Below, piece after piece: positions 44,424 through 53,268 of a stretch of 64,000 nucleotides of DNA; position 1 is the stretch's first letter, and each line of letters starts with the position of its first letter. The position numbers and the translations under genes are program-made. Below the pieces are notes generated by a model, which was given only the letters and a program-made list of their open reading frames with translations, was not told the origin of the DNA and did not search any database. Origin of the DNA: an uncultured Duncaniella sp. (GTDB taxonomy: Bacteria > Bacteroidota > Bacteroidia > Bacteroidales > Muribaculaceae); NCBI GenBank assembly GCA_910587165.1, contig CAJUKP010000001.1, positions 168,205 to 232,204 on the forward strand. The letters are read 5' to 3'.

Positions 44424-44856
44424 TTACAATCAGCATTTTTTCAAGTTCCTCGGGGGAGAATACAATGGTGAAGCCTTCCGGGAAACCTGATGCCTCAAAA
44501 TGTATCGCGAAGGGTATACCGGCATTTAATGCAGCTCTGGCAATACTGATGAGCGGTTCGCCGAGACCCTGGTAGTCTTGTATTGCCATATTTTTTATCA
44601 AGTCTGAGTTTTTGGCAAAGGCCTGAAAATTTTCTGCCGAGACCTCTCCCATGTCAGTTGTGACCGTAAGCGGAGAACTCGGGCTTTCGATTTTGATCAA
44701 AGTGCCGGAGGTGGATGTGTTGAGGGGAAGTTGGGATCTTAGCGTTGCCACGGTGGAAGTGGCGAACGCACATTCACCGGCATTGCCGTTATTGTCGGCA
44801 TTTGCCGGCAATAAACAGAAAGAGGCAATAGTAAGCAGTAAGTAAATGCGTTTCAT
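44401..44856 (-). CDS. Exported protein of unknown function, probably truncated by a frameshift
   Basis: ATG 44856 gives 151 aa with a signal peptide MKRIYLLLTIASFCLLPANA; the open frame upstream overlaps the promoter. The mature protein (TSTSGTLIKIESPSSPLTVTT, then IPFAIHFEASGFPEGFTIVF) has no recognised domain and ends PEELEKMLIVKQSTNHN. The next 57 codons in the +1 frame look coding and run to within 21 bases of the receptor gene, so the natural product may be longer. The gene is AT-rich like the receptor gene and probably shares its promoter and function at the surface. Confidence 0.6.
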   Translation of the reverse strand: MKRIYLLLTIASFCLLPANADNNGNAGECAFATSTVATLRSQLPLNTSTSGTLIKIESPSSPLTVTTDMGEVSAENFQAFAKNSDLIKNMAIQDYQGLGEPLISIARAALNAGIPFAIHFEASGFPEGFTIVFSPEELEKMLIVKQSTNHN

Positions 44857-44891
44857 ATCTTTTAGGTTTGTGTGTTTAGGTTTGTGTGCTG

Positions 44892-44923
44892 CAAATTTAA
44901 AATTCATTTAAGAAAATAACAAA
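44892..44923 (-). promoter_or_regulatory. Promoter of the exported protein/receptor pair
   Basis: On the minus strand TTTG (44923-44920), a 20-base spacer and TAAATTTG (44899-44892) match the consensus. The leader to ATG 44856 holds a direct repeat of AGGTTTGTGTG read on the plus strand (44867-44877 and 44878-44890 area). Confidence 0.75.
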
Positions 44924-44986
44924 TAAATTAGTGAAAAATTATATAAAAATTTTATTAACTATAATATGTGCCTCAGATTTCATACT

Positions 44987-45022
44987 AATACAGGCAATCC
45001 GGAACCCCGGACTGCCTGTATT
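44987..45022. terminator. Hairpin terminator after the GH3 gene
   Basis: AATACAGGCA.TCCGG (44987-45002) pairs with CCGGA.TGCCTGTATT (45007-45022), 15 of 16 pairs, around a 4-base loop. It is 59 bases downstream of the GH3 stop on the minus strand and upstream of the 44892 promoter, so it separates the two units. Confidence 0.7.
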
Positions 45023-45080
45023 CAAATAGACTTTTCAGTTTGTGTCACTCTCCGGCGGGGCAGGAGGGGCCCCGGGCGGG

Positions 45081-47645
45081 TCAGATGGTCACTTTTATTT
45101 TCTTGAGATCTTTGTCGGCGCTCGACGGGCCAACCATCAGCTCATATTCGCCGGGCACGACGCGCATTTCGCCGGCGGCCTCGTCCCAGTTTTCGAAGAG
45201 GGACTGTGGGAAGTCAATCTCCACCACACGGGTCTGTCCGGGGGCAAGGTCGACGCGTGAATATCCACGCAGGGTCTTGTTGGGTCCGGCTGTGTCTGAC
45301 GGGCGGCGCATATAGACCTGCACCACCTCGGTTCCGGCCACTTTACCGGTATTGCTCACGGTCACTTTCACCTTTCCGTCGGCATATCTCGGGGCGGAGA
45401 TGTCGAATGTGGTGTAGCTCAGTCCGTGGCCGAAGGGGTAGAGAGGCTCGTCCTTCATGTAGCGGTAGGTGCGCCCTGCCATAAGATAGTCGTCGAACGG
45501 CGGGAGCTGGCTGTCATCCTTGTAGAAGGTCACGGGGAGTTTGCCCGAGGGGTTGTAGTCGCCGAATATCACGTCGGCCACCGCGTGGCCCCCCTGCTCG
45601 CCTGCATACCATGCCTGGAGAATGGCGTCGCAGATGCTGTCCTCGGGAGCGAGGGCCACGGCGCTGCCGCTGCAGTTGATGAGCACTATCTTCTTCCCGG
45701 CGTCGTGGAGAGCCTTCAGGATGGCCCGCTGTGGTGCGGGCAGCTCGATTGATGTGCGGTCGCCGTTGTCAAATCCCGGTTCCTTCACGCTTGCCTCCTC
45801 ACGCTCGTAGTCGGGGGAGATACCTCCGGCGAATATCACGGTCTCTGCATCTTTGGCTGCCGCCACAGCATCGGCCGGGGTCACGTCGCGGCGGCGCAGG
45901 AGGTCGAAGTTGAGTGTGGCGCCATCCTCAAGCTGCATATAGTCCACCTGGATGTCGTATGTCTTCCCTTTCTCCACGGCCAGGTCGCGTGTGCGGAACT
46001 CGAGCGAGCTGTTGCGCCAGCGGTTGTGGATTGTGTCGCCGTTGATGATTATGCGCAGTCCGTCGTCGTTGTTGTAGACCATCTTCAGTGTCTCGTCACG
46101 GTCGGCCTTGTAGCTTCCGGTGATGCGTGTGGTGAAATTGGTGAGGTTCACCCCGGGGGCAAACACCGTGTTGCCGCCGTTGTCGAGGCGGATGGGGGAG
46201 GTGTAGAGGGCCGTGGCGGCGGGCGATCCGCTCATTGAGGTGTTGTTCCAATAGGTCGCCTCCATCCCGTTTCCGGCGGGTGAGGTGAAGTTGCCGAACA
46301 CGCTTTCCTCGTCGATCATGCGTGTCACGGCGCATCCCCTCGAGTAAGGGAGTTGGCGTCCTGTGCGGGCGTTGAGACCCTCGAGTATGGTCACCGTGTG
46401 GGCGGGCTGTCCGTAATATATGCCCCACATCATGGCCGAGTCGGTGGCGTTGGGGCCCATCACCATGATCTTTCCGTCGTCGGGCGAGAGGGGCAGTATG
46501 CCGTTGTTCTTGAGAAGCACCATCTGTTCCCGTCCCATCTTCCGGGCGAGCTCTCTGTGCTTGTCGCTGGCCACGACACTCATGGGTATCGAGGTCCACG
46601 ACACGAGCGAGTCGGGGTCGAAGTCGCCGAGCTCGAAGCGCCCCTTGAGCATACGCTTGACACTCACGTCGATCTCATCCTCGGAGATATCCCCCCGCTT
46701 CACAGCTCCCGGCAGATTCTTGTAGACACCGCCGCACTCGACGTCGGTTCCGCTTCTCACGCCCAGGGCTGATGCGGCTTTCGCGTCCTTCGACACCTCG
46801 TGGCGTCCTTCGCGGTAGAAGTCGCCTATGGCGCCGCAGTCGCTCACCACCAGGCCGTCGAATCCCCATCCGTAGCGCAGTATGGAGTTGAGCAGACGGT
46901 CGGATCCGCAGCAAGGCGAACCCTCGAAACGCTGATAGGCACACATCACCTGCTGCACATTCCCTTCCTGCACAAGTGTCTTGAATGCAGGTAGATACGT
47001 CTCCCACAGCTCGCGGGCCGGAAGCTGCTCGATGTCCATGCGGTGGCGTGTCTTTTCGGGTCCGCTGTGGACGGCATAGTGCTTGGCGCAGGCATGGAGC
47101 TTATAGTATTTGTCAGAGCCGTCTCCCTGCAGACCTCTGACCACTCTCAGGCCCATGCGTCCGTTCATATACGGATCCTCGCCGTATGTCTCCTGTCCGC
47201 GTCCCCAGCGCGGGTCGCGGAACACGTTGATGTTCGGGGTCCAGAATGAAAGCCCCTTGTATTTTCCGTTTTTCCCCTCGCGGCGTGCGAGGGTGTTCTT
47301 GGCGCGGGCCTCATCGCTGACGGCGGTGAATATCTCCTCGATGAGATCGTCGTCAAACGATGCCGCCATGCCTATGCATGATGGAAACACTGTGGCCAGA
47401 CCGTTGCGTCCCACGCCGTGCAGGGCCTCGCTCCACCAGTCGAACGCCGGGATGCCGAGCCTTTCGATGGCCGGCGAGGAGTTCATCATGAGCCTTGATT
47501 TCTCTTCAAGAGTGAGGCGGCCGCACAGATCCTCGGCCCTCTCCACGGCTGTGAGTGAGGGGTTCTGATAAGGAAGCACCGGTTCTGAAGCGGCGACCGG
47601 CAACGCCGCGAGCGACAGCGATGCCAGAATAAGCTTTATTTTCAT
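45081..47645 (-). CDS. GH3 glycosidase with PA14 insert (beta-xylosidase/glucosidase type)
   Basis: ATG 47645 gives 854 aa starting with a signal peptide (MKIKLILASLSLAALPVAA), so the enzyme is periplasmic or exported. The N-terminal TIM-barrel domain has FWTPNINVFRDPRWGRGQE, KHYAVHSGPE and the nucleophile Asp269 in VVSDCGAIGDF. The SDCGAI form is typical of the beta-xylosidase-like GH3 branch. The alpha/beta sandwich is interrupted by a PA14 domain (about 430-570: GMEATYWNNTSMSG.. YDIQVDYMQLEDGATLNF), and a fibronectin III-like domain closes the protein. It probably removes xylose or glucose from oligosaccharides; exact specificity is uncertain. Confidence 0.9.
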   Translation of the reverse strand: MKIKLILASLSLAALPVAASEPVLPYQNPSLTAVERAEDLCGRLTLEEKSRLMMNSSPAIERLGIPAFDWWSEALHGVGRNGLATVFPSCIGMAASFDDDLIEEIFTAVSDEARAKNTLARREGKNGKYKGLSFWTPNINVFRDPRWGRGQETYGEDPYMNGRMGLRVVRGLQGDGSDKYYKLHACAKHYAVHSGPEKTRHRMDIEQLPARELWETYLPAFKTLVQEGNVQQVMCAYQRFEGSPCCGSDRLLNSILRYGWGFDGLVVSDCGAIGDFYREGRHEVSKDAKAASALGVRSGTDVECGGVYKNLPGAVKRGDISEDEIDVSVKRMLKGRFELGDFDPDSLVSWTSIPMSVVASDKHRELARKMGREQMVLLKNNGILPLSPDDGKIMVMGPNATDSAMMWGIYYGQPAHTVTILEGLNARTGRQLPYSRGCAVTRMIDEESVFGNFTSPAGNGMEATYWNNTSMSGSPAATALYTSPIRLDNGGNTVFAPGVNLTNFTTRITGSYKADRDETLKMVYNNDDGLRIIINGDTIHNRWRNSSLEFRTRDLAVEKGKTYDIQVDYMQLEDGATLNFDLLRRRDVTPADAVAAAKDAETVIFAGGISPDYEREEASVKEPGFDNGDRTSIELPAPQRAILKALHDAGKKIVLINCSGSAVALAPEDSICDAILQAWYAGEQGGHAVADVIFGDYNPSGKLPVTFYKDDSQLPPFDDYLMAGRTYRYMKDEPLYPFGHGLSYTTFDISAPRYADGKVKVTVSNTGKVAGTEVVQVYMRRPSDTAGPNKTLRGYSRVDLAPGQTRVVEIDFPQSLFENWDEAAGEMRVVPGEYELMVGPSSADKDLKKIKVTI

Positions 47646-47678
47646 GGTCGTAAAAAGGTGATAAATAAGTTCGGGTTG

Positions 47679-47709
47679 CAAAGATAATGTTAAAAATACA
47701 ATATTCCAA
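47679..47709 (-). promoter_or_regulatory. Promoter of the GH3 gene
   Basis: On the minus strand TTG (47709-47707), a 20-base spacer and TATCTTTG (47686-47679) match the Bacteroidetes pattern, with a leader of roughly 30 bases to ATG 47645. It supports that start over the in-frame ATG at 47681. Confidence 0.75.
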
Positions 47710-47760
47710 CCCTTCTGGCCTTATTTTCCCTTTTACGGCTCATCCGGATGCCGTCTCCTG

Positions 47761-48033
47761 CTATTTTTTCTTGAAATAGTCGTTATACATCTTTATGCCG
47801 AACACGATGGCCGAGCACACCGTGGTGATGACATTGGTGATCACCAGCGGCCAGTTGTGGAGCATGAATCCCTGCACGACAAAGAGGATGCTGCCCACGC
47901 CGAGCAGCAGGAATGTCGGGAGTGCTATGCCGTCGGTCTCGCGGGTGCGGATGGTGTGGATGGCCTGGGGCAGATACCCCATCACCATGCAGATGGCGGC
48001 GCCGTAGCCGATGATGTTGAGTAGTAGTTCCAT
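47761..48033 (-). CDS. SemiSWEET sugar transporter (PQ-loop)
   Basis: The product is 90 aa with three transmembrane helices and the PQ-loop YLPQAIHTIRTRETDGIALP at residues 20-39. Size and motif match bacterial SemiSWEETs, which dimerise to form a facilitative sugar pore. It lies just upstream of the GH3 gene on the same strand, so it may move sugars released by that enzyme, although each seems to have its own promoter. The substrate is not predictable. The C-terminus ends in a Lys cluster (DYFKKK) on the cytoplasmic side. Confidence 0.88.
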   Translation of the reverse strand: MELLLNIIGYGAAICMVMGYLPQAIHTIRTRETDGIALPTFLLLGVGSILFVVQGFMLHNWPLVITNVITTVCSAIVFGIKMYNDYFKKK

Positions 48034-48152
48034 AATGGTCGTTGTGTGGATGATAATGGATGTCTGTCTTTTTAAGAAACGTTAAAATCCGATGGAAAGT
48101 TGTCCGACCGGCCTTTAAAGATGTTTTTTATATGACTGCAACGTTTTTTCAC

Positions 48153-48160
48153 TACATTTG
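48153..48160 (+). promoter_or_regulatory. -7 element of the trkA-trkH operon
   Basis: TACATTTG matches TAnnTTTG and lies 28 bases before ATG 48189. The expected -33 region holds only a T-rich run (48124-48129) rather than TTG. Confidence 0.55.
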
Positions 48161-48188
48161 CACCCTCTAACAGACATCTTGTTGCTTT

Positions 48189-49526
48189 ATGAGAATAATA
48201 ATAGCGGGCGACGGCGACACCGGTACGCATCTTGCCGAGATGCTCTCCACCGAGAATCAGGATATAGTGCTCATGGGTTCTGACCGCGAGCACCTTGCCG
48301 GTCTCGACGCGACGGGCAATTTCATCACTTTCGAGGGCAATCCCATGTCGGCCTCGGCTCTCATGGAGTGTGGCGTTGACTCCGCCGGACTCTTTGTGGC
48401 CGTAACTCCCGACGAGACGGTCAATATCATAGCCTGCCAGCTCGCCAAGGCCTGCGGGGCACGGCGCTGCGTGGCCAGGGTAGACAATCCCGAGTTCGCA
48501 TCCGGGCCCTCCGGCGAGATGCTGGCCCGCAACGGTGTGGACCGCACCATTTTCCCCGAGCGGCTGGCTGCCGGAGAGATAGCCAGGTTCATCGACCACA
48601 GCTGGGTGAGCGAGTGGATGCCTGTCCACCGCGGAGAGCTGTATGTGGCCGGTGTGCGCATGGAGGCTGGAGGCGAGCTGTGCGGCAAGGCTCTGCGTGA
48701 GGTCTCGGGCAATCCCCGCCGTTTCCATGTGTCGGCCATCAGACGCGGATCAGATATCATCATTCCCCGCGGTGACGACAGGCTCCTCGAGGGTGACACG
48801 ATATATTTCTCGGTCCTTCCCGAAAACCTCGATCTGCTCCCCGCCGTGTGCGGCAAGAAAGTCCGCAATGTCAGGCGCATCATGGTCACCGGAGCCGGAC
48901 GCGTCACCGAGAATCTGCTCGAGGAACTCCGCGGTGCCTACAATGTGACCGTGATCGACCATGACCGGAGCCGGTGCGCGGTGATTGCCTCGCGGTTTCC
49001 CTCTGTGGTGGTGGTCAATGCCGCCGCGAACGATGTGGCCACACTCCGCGAGGAAGGGATCGGGCGATGCGATATCTTCCTGGCCCTCACAGGCAGCTCC
49101 GAGACCAATATCGTGAGCTGCATGGTGGCCCGTCAGCACGGGGTGGGGGGCACGTTGGCCCGCATCGAGGAACTCCAGTATATGCCCGAGGCGGAGAGCC
49201 TCTCCATCGACAAGATAATCAACAAGAAACTTCTCAATGCCGGGCGCATCCTCAACCTGCTGCTCGACTCGGGGTCCGACACCTCGGCCCAGTGCCTGTC
49301 GCTCGACAAAGCCGAGATAACCAGCATCACCGCCGCCCCGGGCACACGCATCACCGGGCGTCCGGTGTCGGAGCTTGACATACCCCGCGATCTCACCATC
49401 GGCGGTCTCATCCACGATGGCGAGGCCTCTCTGGTCGAGGGACGGACAAGGATAGTTCCGGGCGACCGTGTGCTGGTGTTCTTCAAGGCCGGTGCCCTCG
49501 GCAAAGTGGAACGGCTGTTCCGTTGA
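48189..49526 (+). CDS. trkA: Trk potassium uptake regulatory protein TrkA
   Basis: TrkA is the peripheral nucleotide-binding gating subunit of the Trk potassium transporter. The product is 445 aa with two tandem RCK units. The first has the Rossmann loop IIAGDGDTGTHLAEML (residues 4-19) and a TrkA_C domain near 140-220. The second begins IMVTGAGRVTENLLEEL near 235, followed by a second TrkA_C domain. Both glycine loops look intact (GxGxxG slightly altered in the second). trkH starts 13 bases downstream, confirming the pair. Confidence 0.94.
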   Translation: MRIIIAGDGDTGTHLAEMLSTENQDIVLMGSDREHLAGLDATGNFITFEGNPMSASALMECGVDSAGLFVAVTPDETVNIIACQLAKACGARRCVARVDNPEFASGPSGEMLARNGVDRTIFPERLAAGEIARFIDHSWVSEWMPVHRGELYVAGVRMEAGGELCGKALREVSGNPRRFHVSAIRRGSDIIIPRGDDRLLEGDTIYFSVLPENLDLLPAVCGKKVRNVRRIMVTGAGRVTENLLEELRGAYNVTVIDHDRSRCAVIASRFPSVVVVNAAANDVATLREEGIGRCDIFLALTGSSETNIVSCMVARQHGVGGTLARIEELQYMPEAESLSIDKIINKKLLNAGRILNLLLDSGSDTSAQCLSLDKAEITSITAAPGTRITGRPVSELDIPRDLTIGGLIHDGEASLVEGRTRIVPGDRVLVFFKAGALGKVERLFR

Positions 49527-49539
49527 CCAATACTCTCCC

Positions 49540-51015
49540 ATGATTATGAAAAGTTCCATAAGAGCCGGAGCCATTGTCCGTATTCTCGGACGGCTGGTGA
49601 TGATAGAAGGGGTGGTCATGCTGCTCCCTCTGGTGATATGTCTGCTCTACGGCGAGTCCGACTGGCGCGGGTTCGCCGTCGGCGCCGCCGCCGCGGTGGT
49701 GGCGGGAGGTGTGGCCGAGGCGCTCACCCGTCGCAGCGCCGACACCACCATACGTGCCCGTGAGGGATTCATCATCACGGCCACCGTCTGGGTGGTGTTC
49801 GGTCTCTTCGGGCTGATACCGCTGATGCTGAGCGACAATCCGATAGGATTCACCGACGGTATGTTCGAGATAATCTCCGGCTTCACCACCACAGGCGCGA
49901 GTATGCTCTCCGATGTCGAGGCCCATTCCCACGGTGTCCTCTTCTGGCGTGCGCTCACCCAGTGGATAGGCGGTCTCGGCATCATCCTGTTCATGCTTGC
50001 CGTCCTTCCCGAGCTCAACAGGGCCACAGGCATATCCATGTTCAATGCCGAGGCCACCGGAATCACCCACAGCAAGCTCCATCCCCGCATCAGGCAGACA
50101 GCCCTGTCGCTGTGGGGCGTCTATTCGGTGCTCACCGTCGTGTCGGTGCTTCTTCTGTGGGCGGGGCCGATGGATCTGTTCGACAGCGTATGCCAGACTT
50201 TCGCTGCCGTGGCCACCGGCGGATTCACCACCCGCAACGAAGGGATAGCCTTCTGGCATTCCGATTATGTCTATCTTGTCCTGGCCGCCGTGATGTATGT
50301 GGCCGGACTCAACTTCATGCTCATATATTCCGGCTTCAGGCAGAGCCCGGCCAAGCTTCTGCGCAACGATGTGGTGCGTTTCTTCACCGTCCTGCTGCTC
50401 GCCGCCTACATCCTGTTTCTCTTCTCGGCATTCATAAGAGGGGAGAGCGGAGGCAGTGTCGGCGCGACCCTCGTCTACCCCCTGTTTCATGTTGTGTCGG
50501 CCATCACCTCCACCGGATTCTCGGTGGCCGAGGCCGAGGGGTGGGGGCCGTTCGCGCTCATGATGACCATACTGCTCATGCTGTGCGGATCGTGTGCCGG
50601 ATCCACCTCGGGCGGCATAAAGGTCGACAGGGTGCTCGCCCTCTGCCGCAACTTCAGGAACGAGATACAGAAAACCATCTTCCCCAAGCGCACCTATGTG
50701 GTCAATCTCAGCGGGACGGCACTCCAGGGGAGCCTCATGTCGCGCATATCCGCGTTTGTCACACTCTATATGGCCGTCACGATAGGCTCATCGGCCATCA
50801 TCACGCTGTGGGGCTACAGTTTCACCGACTCCCTCTTCATGGTGGCCTCGTGCATCGGGTGCAACGGTCTGGGCTACGGAGTCACCGGAGCCGGGGGCGG
50901 CTACTGGCTGCTCCCCCATGCGGTGAAATGGCTTCTCATCGTCGATATGCTCGTGGGGCGCATAGAACTCTTCACCTTCCTTGTGCTTCTTCTCCCCTCT
51001 TTCTGGCGGCGGTGA
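49540..51015 (+). CDS. trkH: Trk potassium uptake channel TrkH
   Basis: TrkH is the membrane pore of the Trk system, built from four M1-P-M2 repeats. ATG 49540 gives 491 aa (MIMKSSIRAGAIVRILG; ATG 49546 is a close alternative); the longer frame overlaps trkA. P-loop filters are seen as SGFTTTGASM, ATGGFTTRN, TSTGFSVAEAEGWG and CIGCNGLGYGVTGAGGGYW. The GSCAGSTSGGIKVDR segment is the gating-loop region. It shares the trkA transcript; no terminator was seen before the DUF4834 gene. Confidence 0.93.
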   Translation: MIMKSSIRAGAIVRILGRLVMIEGVVMLLPLVICLLYGESDWRGFAVGAAAAVVAGGVAEALTRRSADTTIRAREGFIITATVWVVFGLFGLIPLMLSDNPIGFTDGMFEIISGFTTTGASMLSDVEAHSHGVLFWRALTQWIGGLGIILFMLAVLPELNRATGISMFNAEATGITHSKLHPRIRQTALSLWGVYSVLTVVSVLLLWAGPMDLFDSVCQTFAAVATGGFTTRNEGIAFWHSDYVYLVLAAVMYVAGLNFMLIYSGFRQSPAKLLRNDVVRFFTVLLLAAYILFLFSAFIRGESGGSVGATLVYPLFHVVSAITSTGFSVAEAEGWGPFALMMTILLMLCGSCAGSTSGGIKVDRVLALCRNFRNEIQKTIFPKRTYVVNLSGTALQGSLMSRISAFVTLYMAVTIGSSAIITLWGYSFTDSLFMVASCIGCNGLGYGVTGAGGGYWLLPHAVKWLLIVDMLVGRIELFTFLVLLLPSFWRR

Positions 51016-51072
51016 GGTGGCTTATTATGATTTTTTTGCATCCCCGTATGGGCTATATCGGCTGAAAAGTGC

Positions 51073-51080
51073 TAACTTTG
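51073..51080 (+). promoter_or_regulatory. -7 element before the DUF4834 gene
   Basis: TAACTTTG fits TAnnTTTG and ends 24 bases before ATG 51105. No TTG lies at the expected upstream distance, so strength is uncertain. Confidence 0.55.
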
Positions 51081-51104
51081 CAAGAAATAGCATATTAAGA
51101 ACAG

Positions 51105-51464
51105 ATGTTGACACTTATATTCACAATTCTGATTATATATTTTCTCTGGCTTGTCGTCAAGCCGCTCGCGGCTGCATATATCCGGCGCAAGTACGAGCAG
51201 AAAATCAACGATTTTTTCCGTCAGTCCTATGGCAGCGCCTTCGGCATGGATCCCGATGGAATGCCACGCCGCGAGGATGCTTCCTCCTCCGATCGGCGCC
51301 CCTCCCGCCGGCGCGGAAAGATTTTCACCCGCGAGGATGGCGAATACATTGATTTTGTGGAGATTGACGAAAAGATAGACTTCACCGCCACAGACTCTGC
51401 CTCATCGCGCTACACACCGCGCGAACCTCAGGTGAGCGATGCCGAATGGGAAGATGTGAGGTGA
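51105..51464 (+). CDS. DUF4834 family membrane protein
   Basis: The product is 119 aa with one N-terminal membrane helix (LTLIFTILIIYFLWLVVKPLAAAYI) and then a charged cytoplasmic tail with KYEQKINDFFRQSYG, an Arg-rich stretch (RRPSRRRGKIFT) and an acidic end (GEYIDFVEIDEKIDF). This pattern is that of DUF4834, a Bacteroidetes-specific family of unknown function that recurs next to purC. It has its own -7 box, and purC follows after 70 bases with another. Confidence 0.75.
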   Translation: MLTLIFTILIIYFLWLVVKPLAAAYIRRKYEQKINDFFRQSYGSAFGMDPDGMPRREDASSSDRRPSRRRGKIFTREDGEYIDFVEIDEKIDFTATDSASSRYTPREPQVSDAEWEDVR

Positions 51465-51492
51465 CTTCTCTCTCTTTTCAAAATAAAATCAT

Positions 51493-51500
51493 TAACTTTG
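51493..51500 (+). promoter_or_regulatory. -7 element before purC
   Basis: TAACTTTG matches TAnnTTTG and ends 34 bases before the purC ATG. The -33 region lacks a TTG at 19-22 bases. Confidence 0.55.
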
Positions 51501-51534
51501 CGGAAACAATAACCCCATCATTGATTCATATATC

Positions 51535-52488
51535 ATGGCTACAACACTGGTAAACACAGATTTCCATTTTCCCGGCCAATCGGCTGTCTATCATGGCAAG
51601 GTGCGCGACGTCTACACCATCGGCGACGACCTGCTCGTGATGGTGGCCACCGACCGCATCTCGGCTTTTGACGTGATCCTCCCCAAAGGAATCCCCTACA
51701 AAGGTCAGGCTCTCAATCAGATAGCTGCCTCGATGCTCGACGCTACCGCCGACCTCGTGCCCAACTGGAAGATCGCGGTGCCCGATCCGATGGTCACCGT
51801 GGGCTACAAATGCGAGGGCCTCAAGCTCGAAATGATCATCCGCGGCTATCTCGCCGGAAGCGCATGGCGCGAATACAAAGCCGGCATGAGGGAACTGTGC
51901 GGCGTGAAGCTCCCCGAGGGAATGGTGGAGAACCAGCGTTTCCCCGAACCCATCATAACACCCACCACCAAGGCCGACGCCGGTCACGACGAGAACATCT
52001 CGCGTGAGGAGGCGATAGCCCAGGGCATCGTCACTGCCGAGCAGTTCGACACAATGGCCGCCTACACCCGCGCGCTCTTCAAGAAAGGCTCGGAGATGGC
52101 TGCCGAGAAAGGCCTCATTCTCGTCGATACGAAATACGAGTTCGGCCTGCGTGAAGGCAAGGTGATACTCATCGACGAGATCCACACCCCCGACTCGTCG
52201 CGCTACTTCTATGCCGACGGCTACGAGGAGCGTCTGGCCAAGGGCGAGCCCCAGCGCCAGCTCTCAAAGGAATTCGTGCGCGAGTGGCTCATGGCCAACG
52301 GATTCATGGGCAAGGAGGGACAGCAGGTGCCCGAGATGACCGACGAATTCTGCAACGAGGTGTCCGAGCGCTACATCGAGCTCTACGAGCACATCACAGG
52401 CAAGGAATTTGTCAAGGCTCCCGAAGAGCATCTCGACGACCGCATCGCCCGCAACGTCCTCGACTGCCTCACAAATCTTTCACTCTAA
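51535..52488 (+). CDS. purC: SAICAR synthetase PurC
   Basis: PurC joins aspartate to CAIR with ATP in de novo purine synthesis. The product is 317 aa, the longer class found in Bacteroidetes and yeast (E. coli has 237). Motifs include YHGKVRDVY at the N-terminus (nucleotide-binding Lys), MVATDRISAFDVIL, KCEGLKLEMIIRGYLAGSAWREY and LVDTKYEFGL followed by LIDEIHTPDSSRYF. menG follows after 6 bases, so the two are probably co-translated. Confidence 0.96.
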   Translation: MATTLVNTDFHFPGQSAVYHGKVRDVYTIGDDLLVMVATDRISAFDVILPKGIPYKGQALNQIAASMLDATADLVPNWKIAVPDPMVTVGYKCEGLKLEMIIRGYLAGSAWREYKAGMRELCGVKLPEGMVENQRFPEPIITPTTKADAGHDENISREEAIAQGIVTAEQFDTMAAYTRALFKKGSEMAAEKGLILVDTKYEFGLREGKVILIDEIHTPDSSRYFYADGYEERLAKGEPQRQLSKEFVREWLMANGFMGKEGQQVPEMTDEFCNEVSERYIELYEHITGKEFVKAPEEHLDDRIARNVLDCLTNLSL

Positions 52489-52494
52489 GAGTAA

Positions 52495-53235
52495 GTGCAG
52501 GAAGTAGAGAATATAACCCCCTACGGTGCCGACTCCCGCGACAAGACGGAGCAGGTACGCGAAATGTTTGACGCCATCGCCCCGGCTTATGATTTCATGA
52601 ACCGGGCGATGACGTTCGGCATTGACAAGCTCTGGCGCCGCAAGGCCGTGAAGCTTCTGGCCTCTTCACCCCACGACGATATACTCGACGTGGCCACAGG
52701 CACCGGCGATCTGGCCATACGCCTCGCCCGCAGCCTCGATCCCGTCACGGTGGTCGGGGTAGACCTCTCGGAAGAGATGGTGGAGATCGGACGCCGGAAA
52801 GTAACCGCCGAAGGGCTCGACGACACCGTCACGCTCGGTCTGGGCGACTGTCTGCTGCTCCCGTTTCCCGACTCCTCGTTCGATGCCGTGACCTGTGCCT
52901 ACGGCGTCCGCAATTTCGCCGACATCGAGGCCGGATACCGCGAGATGCACCGTGTGCTCCGTCCGGGTGGCAGTGTTGTGATACTCGAGCTCTCCACCCC
53001 ACGCTCGAAGTTTGTCACGCCGTTCTACAATCTATACACACGTCACGTCATCCCCACCGTCGGACGGCTTGTCAGCAAGGATGTGCGCGCCTACAGTTAT
53101 CTGCCCGAATCCATCGCCGCCGTTCCGCAGGCCGGCGCCATGTGTGCCATCCTCGAGGCTGCCGGATTCACATCCCCACGCGCCATCCCGCTCACATTCG
53201 GCACCTGCACGATCTATACAGCAAAGAAACTCTGA
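52495..53235 (+). CDS. menG: Demethylmenaquinone methyltransferase (UbiE/MenG)
   Basis: The enzyme carries out the last step of menaquinone synthesis, C-methylation of demethylmenaquinone. A GTG at 52495, 6 bases after the purC stop, gives 246 aa beginning (M)QEVENITPYGADSRDKTEQV. The next ATG (52564) would cut into the conserved REMFDAIAPAYDFMN region, so GTG is preferred. The SAM motif is DVATGTGDLAIRLAR (about residues 63-77), with VTCAYGVRNFADIEAGYREMHRVLRPGG later. Ubiquinone is not expected in Bacteroidetes, hence the menaquinone assignment. Confidence 0.92.
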   Translation: MQEVENITPYGADSRDKTEQVREMFDAIAPAYDFMNRAMTFGIDKLWRRKAVKLLASSPHDDILDVATGTGDLAIRLARSLDPVTVVGVDLSEEMVEIGRRKVTAEGLDDTVTLGLGDCLLLPFPDSSFDAVTCAYGVRNFADIEAGYREMHRVLRPGGSVVILELSTPRSKFVTPFYNLYTRHVIPTVGRLVSKDVRAYSYLPESIAAVPQAGAMCAILEAAGFTSPRAIPLTFGTCTIYTAKKL

Positions 53236-53268
53236 AAAATACCCATCCAACAAACCCACATTACAACT

